Below are positions 18,336-27,463 of a DNA stretch of 64,000 nucleotides, one piece after another. Each line of letters starts with the position of its first letter. Position 1 is the first letter of the stretch. This DNA comes from Martinezella lusitana. GTDB taxonomy: Bacteria > Pseudomonadota > Alphaproteobacteria > Rhizobiales > Rhizobiaceae. Location: contig NZ_JAFEVL010000024.1 of NCBI RefSeq assembly GCF_016901135.1, forward strand, positions 1-64,000, written 5' to 3'. Both the position numbers and the translations under genes were made by a program. The notes below the pieces were generated by a model that worked only from the letters and a program-made list of their open reading frames with translations, did no database searches and was not told where the DNA came from.

Positions 18336-18785
18336 ATGAGGATCGGAATTGCTGGAATTGGTGCTGTAGGCTCTGCCGTTGCACGCGCTTTGGATCAAGG
18401 AGAGATGCCCGGTTGCGAGTTGGCGGCTATCGCTGCTCGTGACGACGACCGTGCGGTACAATTCACATCGACGCTGTCGAAACGCGTGCCAGACGCGACG
18501 ATGATCGAGCTGGCTGAGATGTGCGATATGGTGCTTGAGGCACTCCCGCCCTCGATGTTCGAGGCCATCGCGCTACCGACTCTTCGGACGGGCAAAACCT
18601 TGATTGCCCTGTCCGCGAGCCAACTTTTAGGGAGAGATAACCTGCTGGAGCTAGCCCGCCATTCAGGAGGACGGATTGTCATTCCGTCTGGCGCAATGCT
18701 TGGGTTGGACTCCTTGAACGCGGCGGCAGTGGGAAAGCTCCATGAAGTTAAGATAATCACCCGTAAGCCCCAGCCAGCCTTATGA
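18336..18785 (+). pseudogene. Aspartate dehydrogenase-like, N-terminal half of a split gene
   Basis: The 149-residue product has an NAD-binding Rossmann start (MRIGIAGIGAVGSAVARAL) and IVIPSGAMLGLDSLNAA, both typical of L-aspartate dehydrogenase (NadX/DUF108). It stops after TRKPQPAL, where the family normally continues into the second domain. That domain is encoded in another frame from 18782. The two frames overlap as ATGA. Either a frameshift has inactivated the gene or the two halves are made separately and may associate. Confidence 0.7.
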
Positions 18786-19129
18786 GTGCAAAGTCCATAA
18801 TCCGGAATGAAATTGATCTGGACGGCATCAAAGCGGCGGTCTGCATTCTGAACGGGACTGTCAGTGATGTCGCCAGAGAATTCCCCGCCAACGGGAACGT
18901 CGCGGCGGCTGTAAGCCTTGCAGGGTTGGGAGCAGAACCAACGCAAATGGGAATATGGGCGGATCCGGATCTCACGTTCAATACACACTCAGTGAGCGTG
19001 CAGTCGGACAATTCGGACTTTTCAATGTCCATAAAGAACCGCCCCAGCGATGACATCGGACCGATTACGTCGCAAAGTGTGAAAGCTTACTTGCGCCAGC
19101 TGCATGCGGTACTGAGGATAGGGACATGA
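18782..19129 (+). pseudogene. Aspartate dehydrogenase-like, C-terminal half of a split gene
   Basis: The 115-residue product starts at an ATG overlapping the stop of the upstream half. It contains the C-terminal domain pattern of aspartate dehydrogenases, including FPANGNVAAAVSLAGLG and a final PITSQSVKAYLRQL. Alone it lacks the cofactor-binding domain. Most proteins of this family are about 265 residues in one chain, matching the sum of the halves. Confidence 0.7.
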
Positions 19130-19173
19130 AGATTGTAGCAGCTTTCACTTTCCTTGGGAAAAGGGACTTCACA

Positions 19174-19917
19174 ATGACAAGCACGGACGCATCAGCAGGC
19201 CCACAGTCGATACTCGCGGCTGATGACATCTCCTTCGAAGAAGAACCACAGGCCGCCGGAAAACTAAGTAAGCAAGACATATACCTTGAGCTGCGCCGCA
19301 GAATTTGTCTCCTCGATTATCAGCCCGGCAGCCGTCTGAACGAGAGAGAACTCGCTTCGGAATTCGGCGTAAGCCGGACCCCCCTCCGAACTGTTCTTCA
19401 GCGCCTCGAGTACGACGGCCTGATCGTGAGCCAACATGGCAACGGTACCGAAGTCACTTCCATCGAACTTGGTTCCATGCGTGACATCTACATCGTTCGC
19501 ATGAGACTCATGGATGCCATGGCGGAATCTACCCCAAATCCGGTCACTGACGATATCCTGGAAAGCATTCAGGATCTTGAGCGCGAATGTCGGGATCTGA
19601 TGGGCACAAAGGATAAACGGTCATTCGCTGAAATCATTATGCGACTGCATCAGGTCTTGCACGGTCTGAGCAGCAATGGCCCTCTCAGAGACTTCAACGA
19701 TATCCTGTTCTTTCAGTCAGCGAGATTCTGGTTCCTTTTGCTTGAGAAGATGGATTTTGGACAACAAGTTGAAGACCTTCTCGATGAACTGCGCATGATA
19801 AGAAGGAGCTTGGAGTTGCGGGATGTTCGCTTAGTCGCGACCATTCACAAGTCCCACCTGGCAATAGTACTGTCACGCCTCGACGCCATGGAAGTAGAGC
19901 GACCATCAGCGTCCTAG
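19174..19917 (+). CDS. GntR-family transcriptional regulator (FCD-like)
   Basis: The ~247-residue protein has a GntR winged helix at about residues 30-100 (DIYLELRRRICLLDYQPGSR, ERELASEFGVSRTPLRTVL) and a helical ligand-binding domain after it. It lies inside the ehu-like operon and is the likely local regulator. ATG 19174 has a good AAAGGGA upstream. ATG 19126, which overlaps the preceding stop, is an alternative. It lacks the aminotransferase domain of the MocR-type regulator EnuR. Confidence 0.88.
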   Translation: MTSTDASAGPQSILAADDISFEEEPQAAGKLSKQDIYLELRRRICLLDYQPGSRLNERELASEFGVSRTPLRTVLQRLEYDGLIVSQHGNGTEVTSIELGSMRDIYIVRMRLMDAMAESTPNPVTDDILESIQDLERECRDLMGTKDKRSFAEIIMRLHQVLHGLSSNGPLRDFNDILFFQSARFWFLLLEKMDFGQQVEDLLDELRMIRRSLELRDVRLVATIHKSHLAIVLSRLDAMEVERPSAS

Positions 19918-20032
19918 TCGTGTCGCTCTTACTTGTGTCACGCTCGCCGCAAGCCGTCATCGCTCATCGAGGCGCGGATGTTCGACAGCTCAAAGCACTG
20001 CACTTGAATCCGGATAAAGAGGAGCAACGCTC

Positions 20033-20857
20033 GTGGGTGATCCGACAATTGGCATCATTGGAACCGGAGACTTCGCCGCCTACTTCATTTCCGCCCTCCG
20101 CAATGGCGGCCATCATGGTCGAATACTGCTATCTCCCTACAGTCTAAAGCGAGCTCAATCTCTCGCTGCCGACCAAAACTGTATTGTTTCCGAGAGCGAC
20201 GGGGCGTTGATCGCTCAGTCAGACTGGGTGGTGCTGGCCGTTCGGCCAGAACAATTCGAAGAAGTTCTGCCAAGATTGCAGCTTCGTGCTGAACAGACTC
20301 TGATTTCTGCGGTAGCCGGGGTCAGAATCGATCAGTTGCGTGAAGCCGCTGGCGGGCTGGTTCGCGTCGTGCGTATCATGCCATCTAGCTATATTAGTGT
20401 GGTCGGCCAGGGTCTTTTTCCCTTGTATCCTGGTTTCACAGATGTTGAAGCAGTGTTAGGCCGCGCAGGCAACGTTCTGGTGTTCGAAAGTGAAGAGGGA
20501 ATCGAACTCGCGATGATCGGAGCGTGCCTCGCAGGTTTTATGTATCGATTCACTGCTCAATTGGAGAGGTGGTTCATCGAGCACGGTCTCGAGCGCTCTA
20601 AGGCTCGGCATATAGTGGCGGGCAATTTTCTCGGCGCGGCCGGCAACGCGTTGACCCAGACGAATGTTTCGCTTGAAGAAATTTCAAACCGGATTGCAAC
20701 GCCCGGAACATACACGAAAATTGGACTCGACCATCTTTTGAATGTGAATGCGTTTCATCCTTGGATTGAAGCGCTTGACCTCATCGATGACAGGATGAAA
20801 TCTTGTTCCAACTCGCAAGCGGTTGACGGTAGGGACGATGGTTACCCACCGATTTGA
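20033..20857 (+). CDS. Pyrroline-5-carboxylate reductase-like oxidoreductase (ProC family)
   Basis: The 274-residue protein starts at GTG 20033, with GAGGAG upstream. It has an NAD(P)-binding GIIGTGDFAAYFISAL and ProC-type helical segments (ISAVAGVRIDQLREA, RIMPSSYISVVGQGLFPLY, then a C-terminal TPGTYTKIGLDHL). The family reduces cyclic imines. Its place at the end of the ehu-like operon suggests action on a cyclic imine from the imported compound. The short C-terminal tail is unlike biosynthetic ProC, and the function is inferred. Confidence 0.75.
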   Translation: MGDPTIGIIGTGDFAAYFISALRNGGHHGRILLSPYSLKRAQSLAADQNCIVSESDGALIAQSDWVVLAVRPEQFEEVLPRLQLRAEQTLISAVAGVRIDQLREAAGGLVRVVRIMPSSYISVVGQGLFPLYPGFTDVEAVLGRAGNVLVFESEEGIELAMIGACLAGFMYRFTAQLERWFIEHGLERSKARHIVAGNFLGAAGNALTQTNVSLEEISNRIATPGTYTKIGLDHLLNVNAFHPWIEALDLIDDRMKSCSNSQAVDGRDDGYPPI

Positions 20858-21036
20858 GGTAGAAATAAAAATCAACTACGACTGTATCGGACAAGGCCAA
20901 TAAAGCCGCAAAAGCATAGTGACGTAGGATGAGTTCTAGCCCCGTGCTTTTGAACCGATTCGAACCGTTGACCGAGCTATTTCGAGTAGGTGAGGTAACG
21001 GGTATTTACCGAACGTTTTTTCGGTGTGGGAAGCGC

Positions 21037-21765
21037 CTAACTTCTGGCGCCGCCAAGTTCGATCCAGAAATGATGGAGTGTGATCGGCTCCAGTGTGTTT
21101 TCCCTGCCGTGCGTTGACATGAATTGCCCGATCTTGAGACCCTTGTCTTGTAAAGTCTCGATCAAATGGTCGGCTTTGGTCCATCCGGCGACGCGTTCTT
21201 GAAGCAGGCCGTCGATCCATTCTGTCACACGGGATGACCAACTCGCGATATCGGAAACCTGTACATAAGCAATCATGCCAGCAACTTTGTGATCGGAGGC
21301 ATGATGACCAGCCTTAAAGCGCTGAACCCCGCCTGTGGTTTTCTTGCTGCTGAAGACATATTCGCGCTCGTCACGATCCCTCCTGACGGGAGTGGGCAAC
21401 CTCTTACATTCGAGAGGAAAGAGGATATCAAATTCAGTGTGCCTCCTTCCCTCGACTTCGATGACAGCCGAATTGGGAGCAATGATAAGATCGTGTTTCC
21501 GTGAGCCCTTAACCTTATCTCGCGTTTCCCTTCGGAACTGCAGAAAGTCAAATCCGTGAAGCCGCGATGCCGAAAGGAGATGGGCGCAGAGTTGATCGGT
21601 CAGCTCATCCTCGGCCTGGGCGAATGGTCGATCCTCGCGGTCGCGCCAAACGGGAAGTTGCGACCCAATAAATTCGAGGATCTTCTGCAACGAAGTCGCC
21701 CGCGGGAACAGGTTTTCCCGGAGAAGGCCGCTGGCGAGTATTGAGAATTCGGTGTCAGCAAACAT
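21037..21765 (-). CDS. PD-(D/E)XK nuclease-like protein next to a DNA methylase
   Basis: The ~242-residue protein is unrecognised as a named family. It contains KHDLIIAPNSAVIEVEG followed by FDILFPLECKRLP, a pattern compatible with a PD-(D/E)XK nuclease core in which ECK supplies the Glu and Lys. It starts five bases after the methyltransferase stop if ATG 21765 is used; a TTG at 21774 would overlap it. The pairing suggests a restriction partner, but the catalytic assignment is tentative. Confidence 0.6.
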   Translation of the reverse strand: MFADTEFSILASGLLRENLFPRATSLQKILEFIGSQLPVWRDREDRPFAQAEDELTDQLCAHLLSASRLHGFDFLQFRRETRDKVKGSRKHDLIIAPNSAVIEVEGRRHTEFDILFPLECKRLPTPVRRDRDEREYVFSSKKTTGGVQRFKAGHHASDHKVAGMIAYVQVSDIASWSSRVTEWIDGLLQERVAGWTKADHLIETLQDKGLKIGQFMSTHGRENTLEPITLHHFWIELGGARS

Positions 21766-21770
21766 CGATA

Positions 21771-24650
21771 TCAATAGCCTTGCAGCCGGAGGTCGGACAA
21801 GGTCTCGTCCGCGTCGCGCAGCGCGACGGACCGCAACCAGTACCGCAGACGATTTGGTTTGATGAAGAATATGAAACGATCATCATAGATGCGGGCGATT
21901 CGCGTGACATTGATACTGGAGCCGCGCTGCTCTTTAAGTAACCGGTCAACCCGGCCGCGCAGTTTCTCTGCGCCTGACCAATCAACCGACGCTCCACCTC
22001 CAAAACTGAAGGGCTGGCACACAACTCCCGGCCAGACATAGGCGGTAAGTGGAACTAATGCGTCTTGACCATAGACAACGTTGATCTGGGAGCAGTAGAC
22101 GTTCGCAAAGTCATCCAATGCTTTTTCGGCAGTCTTTTTGAGAGCCGCTGAGTCATCGCCCAATCTGACCAAATCGGATTGATAATCGACGATATCCGCC
22201 GCGATGATCGCTTCGTTCGCGCTGATCTCTAGCGCGCCATTTTCCATATAGGGTAGAGCGCGGATATCGCTCGCACCAATGGCCGTGGCTTTCTTTTTGA
22301 AGAGACGAGAACTGGAAAGGGCGACGAATGCTTGCAAGGCTTTCCTGTTCTCTGTGATCCACCGATCGACTGCTTTCAGTTTTGGTGCGTCACCTTTCTT
22401 TCCGGCAAAACCCACAATTTCGTTTTTGAATGCAAGAAAGGAGTCCTCCCAGACGGCGTGCTGAAGTCCTATATGTTTGCGCACCAGAAGCATGGGTGGC
22501 GAAAAATTCTCAGCGGTCCTGGGCCCTTCAAAATCCCTTTGCTCTATGACGCGAAATTTGTCTGGATCAATCTGGTCTGTGATGAACGCAGACGATGGAA
22601 ACATATTCTCGCCAATTAGGTGAGTGGCATCCCGCGATACTCCCCGGTCACCTTCGATATAGCCGTCGCCGAACGTCCATTCCTGGGCCTCGGCGTATTC
22701 CTTCAGAGTTGGGTATTCTTTCAGGCGCTCCAAGAATGCAAATGTACGTCCTCCACCGACAATGTTGGCGGGCCAGATATCATCGGCGTTCAGAGCAACT
22801 GTGTTTGGAACCCAATGCAGGTCGTAGTAGTCGATATCGAACCCCTGCCCTGCATTCGCCCGGCCGGTTCGTCGGAAGACGGCGTGAAGTATTCGGCTGT
22901 TTTCCTTTGGCGCCTCCGCCGCCGCGACGACGACAATGACCTTGGTGTCAGCAGCTTCGAATAGCCCCCGCACGGAGACGAAATCCAAGACTTCGCGCAC
23001 CCGCCAGCTCTTGAAGAACGTGCGGCGGAATTTTGCTGACCCCTGGTTATAAAGGAAACCATCCTGTTGCAGCATACAGAGCGCCCCTCCAGCCGCGACA
23101 ATCTTCATCGCCTCGTGCAGGAAGAGGTAACCAAGCTGCTTGTCGGGGAGAGCGCCGTCGAACTCCTTTTGGTAAGCAGCAAAAGCTTTTTCAGCGCCAG
23201 GCGTCGTGAGCTTCGACTCAAAAGGCGGGTTGCCAACGACCACACCAACACGAATGTGCCGGAGGCGCCGGCAGGTTTGAACGGCGTTGAAAAAGCAGTC
23301 ATGGTGAAGGCTACGGTTTGCGAGGATCGGAAATAATTTGACCGAAGCTTTGATTTCCTCAGATTCAAGCGCGTCACAAAGAGCAAGACACAAACTGAAA
23401 CCCGCCAGCTGAATTGCTCCAGCTTCCATATCAACGCCGTGCACACGTCGAATGAGGGTTTTGAGAACCCTGACGCTTGGATGAGCCCAGTTGTTCCGGC
23501 TGCGCCAGTGCAAAATAAGCCGCTTATAAGCCTCGACCAGGAAAATTCCTGAGCCGCAAGCGGGGTCTAATATGACCTGCTTCTCCGCTTCCAGTTGATC
23601 GAGCCGCTTCCAGCTCAACGCTTCTTCTAGAACCAGCCGGACGAGCGCGGGTGGTGTATAGACTGAACTGTTGTTATCCTTCACAAACAGCTGATAGATA
23701 TGACTGATCAACTCAACAGGCAGATCGCCAAAGGAATACGTCTTCCAAAGTGTCAGCTGCCCGCCAGCTTCCTTTTGCGCTTCGACCAGATCCGCGAAAC
23801 GGCGCAACTGGTCGGTACCTCGCAACATCGCCTTTTCTTCATCGTTCAGCCGGAAGACATGACCGTTGAACCGATCCTCCATCGATTGAAGCAGCCGAAT
23901 TAGCGCGGGTCCATCAGCCAGAACTTCGAAGAACTTTGTCGCGCCATCGACGAACTGACCGAAATAGTCAGTGCTCAGCACCTTTCTCTCTTCAAGGTAA
24001 GCAATGAGCAAAGACAGAATTAGCAAACGCCGCGATAGGCCTTCGTTGAGCACTTTCTCGCTTATCAGAGTTCGGTAGAGAACATCGACCGCTGCGATCA
24101 ACCTCCGATGCGCAGCACGCGTCGAGGACAGCATTTCACGACACACTTCTGGATCATCCCAAATAGTGCCGTTCCGAATCCTTGTCGCATCCCACCATGC
24201 TGCATCCTCTTCGATCCGAGCTGCCAACTCGAGGGTTTTAACGGGATTGCAGACGAGTTTGCCGTTCTTATCGAGGAAGTCGGAATTATGGGCGCAGCGG
24301 AAAAGCTGAATAAGCCCCGCGGTCTTGCGATAGACCAACGGAACGCCTCCCCAGCTCCAGAGACGCTGATGTAGCTCGGCAAACTGTTGATCGGTTCGTT
24401 CATCATCGACAAAGACAAAGGCTTGCGCATGACCAGGTCGACCGTTGCGCCCCGCCTCGAAAAACACGGAATGGGCGGAGAAGTCGCGTGCCTTCTCAAT
24501 GATGGCAACTTCTTCGGGATCCCGATTGTTCGGATCAAAGCCATCGGCAAGCACAAGGCCGCTGACGGCGCGGCGGACACCGTCCTTCGTGAGATCGCCG
24601 AGCCACAGAGCGCCGCCGTTCGATGTCGCGGTTTGCGTCGGTGTCATCAT
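21771..24650 (-). CDS. Class I N6-adenine DNA methyltransferase, type IIG/Eco57I-like
   Basis: The ~959-residue protein has SAM motif I DPACGSGIFLVEAYKRL at about residues 362-378 and catalytic motif IV NPPFE at about 474-478, so it should methylate adenine in DNA. A long N-terminal region (about 1-330) has no obvious nuclease motif. The C-terminal third would be the target-recognition and helical region, with VCQPFSFGGG and a final RLRYWLRSVALRDAD segment. ATG 24650 or 24647 is likely; the frame also opens with TTG 24683. The next gene encodes a nuclease-like protein, so this may be the modification part of a two-gene system. Confidence 0.8.
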   Translation of the reverse strand: MMTPTQTATSNGGALWLGDLTKDGVRRAVSGLVLADGFDPNNRDPEEVAIIEKARDFSAHSVFFEAGRNGRPGHAQAFVFVDDERTDQQFAELHQRLWSWGGVPLVYRKTAGLIQLFRCAHNSDFLDKNGKLVCNPVKTLELAARIEEDAAWWDATRIRNGTIWDDPEVCREMLSSTRAAHRRLIAAVDVLYRTLISEKVLNEGLSRRLLILSLLIAYLEERKVLSTDYFGQFVDGATKFFEVLADGPALIRLLQSMEDRFNGHVFRLNDEEKAMLRGTDQLRRFADLVEAQKEAGGQLTLWKTYSFGDLPVELISHIYQLFVKDNNSSVYTPPALVRLVLEEALSWKRLDQLEAEKQVILDPACGSGIFLVEAYKRLILHWRSRNNWAHPSVRVLKTLIRRVHGVDMEAGAIQLAGFSLCLALCDALESEEIKASVKLFPILANRSLHHDCFFNAVQTCRRLRHIRVGVVVGNPPFESKLTTPGAEKAFAAYQKEFDGALPDKQLGYLFLHEAMKIVAAGGALCMLQQDGFLYNQGSAKFRRTFFKSWRVREVLDFVSVRGLFEAADTKVIVVVAAAEAPKENSRILHAVFRRTGRANAGQGFDIDYYDLHWVPNTVALNADDIWPANIVGGGRTFAFLERLKEYPTLKEYAEAQEWTFGDGYIEGDRGVSRDATHLIGENMFPSSAFITDQIDPDKFRVIEQRDFEGPRTAENFSPPMLLVRKHIGLQHAVWEDSFLAFKNEIVGFAGKKGDAPKLKAVDRWITENRKALQAFVALSSSRLFKKKATAIGASDIRALPYMENGALEISANEAIIAADIVDYQSDLVRLGDDSAALKKTAEKALDDFANVYCSQINVVYGQDALVPLTAYVWPGVVCQPFSFGGGASVDWSGAEKLRGRVDRLLKEQRGSSINVTRIARIYDDRFIFFIKPNRLRYWLRSVALRDADETLSDLRLQGY

Positions 24651-24886
24651 CTGCCTTGGAGGATCGTCTCGCGGTGATGGCAATATGCCTGCGCAATCAT
24701 TAAATAAATACTACTTGGAACAGCCCAGCCCCATCGATTCCGAGACCAACGGGCGAATCTGGCGCTTGGCGATATTGCGCGCAATGTTTCCTCCAGCCAA
24801 GCAAAAAAGAATCGGCATTTGATTCTGCCTGATTGCCTGCAAATACGCAAATTCTCTACCCGCTTTTTCTGCCTTCCATCGTTTTG

Positions 24887-26014
24887 CTAGATCACCCCCC
24901 ATGCCCGAAACCTTCCCCGCCCCGTCATCTCCCGCAGACCGAGCTCGCCGACGATCCGGAGCGCTGACTGCGGCTTCACGTCGAGGGCTTTGGCGATCAT
25001 GCCGGCGGAAACGAGCGGTTTCGCCATGACGAGTTCGATCAACTCCGCCAGTCTTGAGGATGTCCGCCGACCGGCCAGTTTTCGCTCCAGCATCTGCCGC
25101 GCCAGCGCCAGACGATTGTGTTGCTTCAGGCCGAGCTCGGCCGCCGCGATCAACCCCTGCGCGATCGCCAGCAGCCGGGTCTCACGATCACGATGCCGGC
25201 GGCGCTCGACGGGAATGGATTTCAGGCCGCAATTGACGGCGGTCAGATGCGAGCCGGTCGTCAGGCCGGCCTGGCGCAACATAGAAGCGGCCAGCAGCCG
25301 GCCGAGCCAGGGCGCGTGCTGCAACACCTGCAGCTCGTTCCAGTCATCGAGGGCGATGATCGCCCGCAGCACTGGGGGCAGGCCTTCGGTCGCTGCAAGC
25401 ACGCCGCGCCATTCCTCCAGTCGTTCGCCCTCGTCCCAGTCGAGGTCATAGACTAGCGGATCCTTTTCACGGCCGGCGGGCGCTGTCGTCTTGTTCAATA
25501 ATGCTTCCGATCGGGCCAGCACGATGTTGATGGCTGCCATTTCCTTGGCGAGAGGATCAAAACCGTCAGCCCCCTCCCCTCCCCCAACGGGTTCCATCGC
25601 CTCGGCCGCTGGCGGGCCGGAGGCAACTCCGGTATTGTCAGCCGCAACAGGTTCCGTTGTCATATCCCGTCCACGACCGCGGAGTATCCTGAGACCCTCG
25701 GGGCTCAGCGCCCAGCCGGGCGGCTGGCTCGCAATCCGCCGACGCGTCCTGAGCACGTCGCTGGCGATGGTGAGTTCGTGGGTCGGGGTGCGAACATCGG
25801 CGCGGGCGTCGTGCAGCACCAGGTCCTCGAGATGGACGAGTTCGCCGTCGATCCACAGCGAGGCGCAGGCATCAGTGAAATGCATGCGTTCGAGGAAGCC
25901 CTGCCCGACCGGGGAACGGGCGATGCGCTCGTCGAGCCGCACCAGAGCCGCTGTCGCATCAGAAAGCGGCCGCAGCAAGGTGGCATGAGGAATCTTTGAG
26001 AAATCGTAAGGCAT
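24887..26014 (-). CDS. DUF1612 / RHE_PE00001-type rhizobial plasmid protein
   Basis: The 375-residue protein begins [20 protein letters not shown] and has the [20 protein letters not shown] and [21 protein letters not shown] segments of the RHE_PE00001 family found on rhizobial plasmids. The C-terminus carries a helix-turn-helix-like segment ([20 protein letters not shown]). A DNA-binding regulatory or recombination-linked role is possible, but the function is unknown. It is divergent from the transposon resolvase. Confidence 0.8.
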   Translation of the reverse strand: MPYDFSKIPHATLLRPLSDATAALVRLDERIARSPVGQGFLERMHFTDACASLWIDGELVHLEDLVLHDARADVRTPTHELTIASDVLRTRRRIASQPPGWALSPEGLRILRGRGRDMTTEPVAADNTGVASGPPAAEAMEPVGGGEGADGFDPLAKEMAAINIVLARSEALLNKTTAPAGREKDPLVYDLDWDEGERLEEWRGVLAATEGLPPVLRAIIALDDWNELQVLQHAPWLGRLLAASMLRQAGLTTGSHLTAVNCGLKSIPVERRRHRDRETRLLAIAQGLIAAAELGLKQHNRLALARQMLERKLAGRRTSSRLAELIELVMAKPLVSAGMIAKALDVKPQSALRIVGELGLREMTGRGRFRAWGVI

Positions 26015-26545
26015 TGAAATTATGGTAAATGATTTATCCAACGAACTCTAGTGGAGAGTTAAGGTTCGTCACTGCCTCTGATGGTTCAGACCATCTATCA
26101 CTTCCGATAAGTATCAAGTATCGATAGTGATGGTTTTGAGGCGGAACGTTCAAAATGTCAGTCGTTGAGGATCGGCGGAAAGGCCGCAAATGCAGGCTTT
26201 TCCCCGCCTTTTCATTTTAGATCGGTGGAATATCCCGCTTCATTTGAGTGGAATAAGGTGCGCCGAACCGTTCGGCCGAGCGCCCCTCCCCCAAGCACAT
26301 CTCGCCAGCGTCGGCCCACTACTACAGCGCAGCGCTCGATTCCTCGCAAAACAACCAGTTTCGGGGCACTTCGGCCGTGGAAGGCTGCTGACAGGCGCGC
26401 CGTGGCCTAGATGAGTCGTTGCCTACCCTTGATGAGAGAACGCGCTCAGCGGCTTTCCATTTTGGTCATAAAACACGCTTGCAAACCCTCATTTTCTCAC
26501 GCATTCATTATCTGTACAAACGCCACCAAAAACGAGCAAAAGCCA
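26015..26545. other. Intergenic region with an interrupted dyad
   Basis: The 530 bases between the DUF1612 gene and the resolvase hold a 35-base interrupted dyad at 26097-26131, in which ATCACT and CGATA pair with TATCG and AGTGAT. It could be an operator of the DUF1612 gene or part of a resolution site for the serine recombinase. No gene is evident. Confidence 0.4.
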
Positions 26546-27463
26546 ATGCCACAGGTTGCAACCGTCAGCTCCCCTTCCCGGCCGCAACGGCTGATCGGAT
26601 ACGCGCGGGTTTCGACCGACGATCAGCTCAACGATGCCCAGGTTGATGAGTTGCGCGCAGCCGGCTGCGATCGCATTCATCAGGAGCACGGATCCGGCTT
26701 ATCCCGCGCAAGACCGGTGCTCACCAAGTTGCTAAAAGATCTCACTACTGGCGACGTGCTGGTCGTCGTTCGTCTCGATCGCTTGGCACGATCGGTCAGC
26801 CATCTGCTTCAAGTGATCGAAGACCTCGAAAAGCGCGGAGTTCATTTCCGCTCGCTGCGCGATCCGATCGACACATCGACGCCGCAGGGGATGTTCTCCT
26901 TGCAGGTGCTCGGCGCCGTCGCCCAGCTTGAGCGCGCCCTGATCGCGGAGCGAACCAAAGCTGGCATCAAGGCTGCGAAGGCCAGAGGGAAGCTTCCCGG
27001 AAATCCCGGTCTGCGCGAGCGCCGACCAGAAGCGATCAAGGCGGTGTCGGAAGCACGCGAGAAACATTATCTCGGCGAACTGATTTCGTCGGCACAGACG
27101 TGGCTCCCGACTGTGCGGCAGCTCCGGCCGCAGCATAGCTGGGACAATGTCGTGCGCGTCCTCAACCGCCGCGGCCACGACTGGACCGTTGAGCGGCTCC
27201 GGCGCGCCGTCCATCGTATGGTGCGCGAGAGGCTCGCCGATCCCGGCTTGCTTGCCCGGTCGCCGCGTCGCACCCCGGAGGATCATCTCATGAAGCTGGT
27301 TGCCGCGATCACCATCGCCGATCCGGCTTTGTCGTTGCGCGACATCGCCGCGCAACTGGACCAAATGGGGGAGCGGCCGGTGCGTGGTGGTAGGAAGTGG
27401 CAGCCGTCTTCCGTCAGGGCCCTGTTGGACGAGGCACATCGCTTCGGCCTCGTTCGCTCCTGA
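26546..27463 (+). CDS. Serine recombinase (TniR-like resolvase)
   Basis: The 305-residue protein has the resolvase/invertase start RLIGYARVSTDDQ, whose Ser is catalytic, then VVRLDRLARSVSHL and AVAQLERALIAERT. A C-terminal DNA-binding region with helix-turn-helix character follows, longer than in typical resolvases. Resolvases of the Tn5053 group resolve cointegrates at a res site. Here it is convergent with tniQ and their 3' ends overlap by 50 bases, unlike the usual co-directional tniABQR order. Confidence 0.88.
   Translation: MPQVATVSSPSRPQRLIGYARVSTDDQLNDAQVDELRAAGCDRIHQEHGSGLSRARPVLTKLLKDLTTGDVLVVVRLDRLARSVSHLLQVIEDLEKRGVHFRSLRDPIDTSTPQGMFSLQVLGAVAQLERALIAERTKAGIKAAKARGKLPGNPGLRERRPEAIKAVSEAREKHYLGELISSAQTWLPTVRQLRPQHSWDNVVRVLNRRGHDWTVERLRRAVHRMVRERLADPGLLARSPRRTPEDHLMKLVAAITIADPALSLRDIAAQLDQMGERPVRGGRKWQPSSVRALLDEAHRFGLVRS

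Noticed and set aside
19174..19917. EnuR-type (MocR) regulator of ectoine genes
   Set aside because: The protein is about 247 residues and has no aminotransferase-like PLP domain; it is an FCD-like GntR protein.
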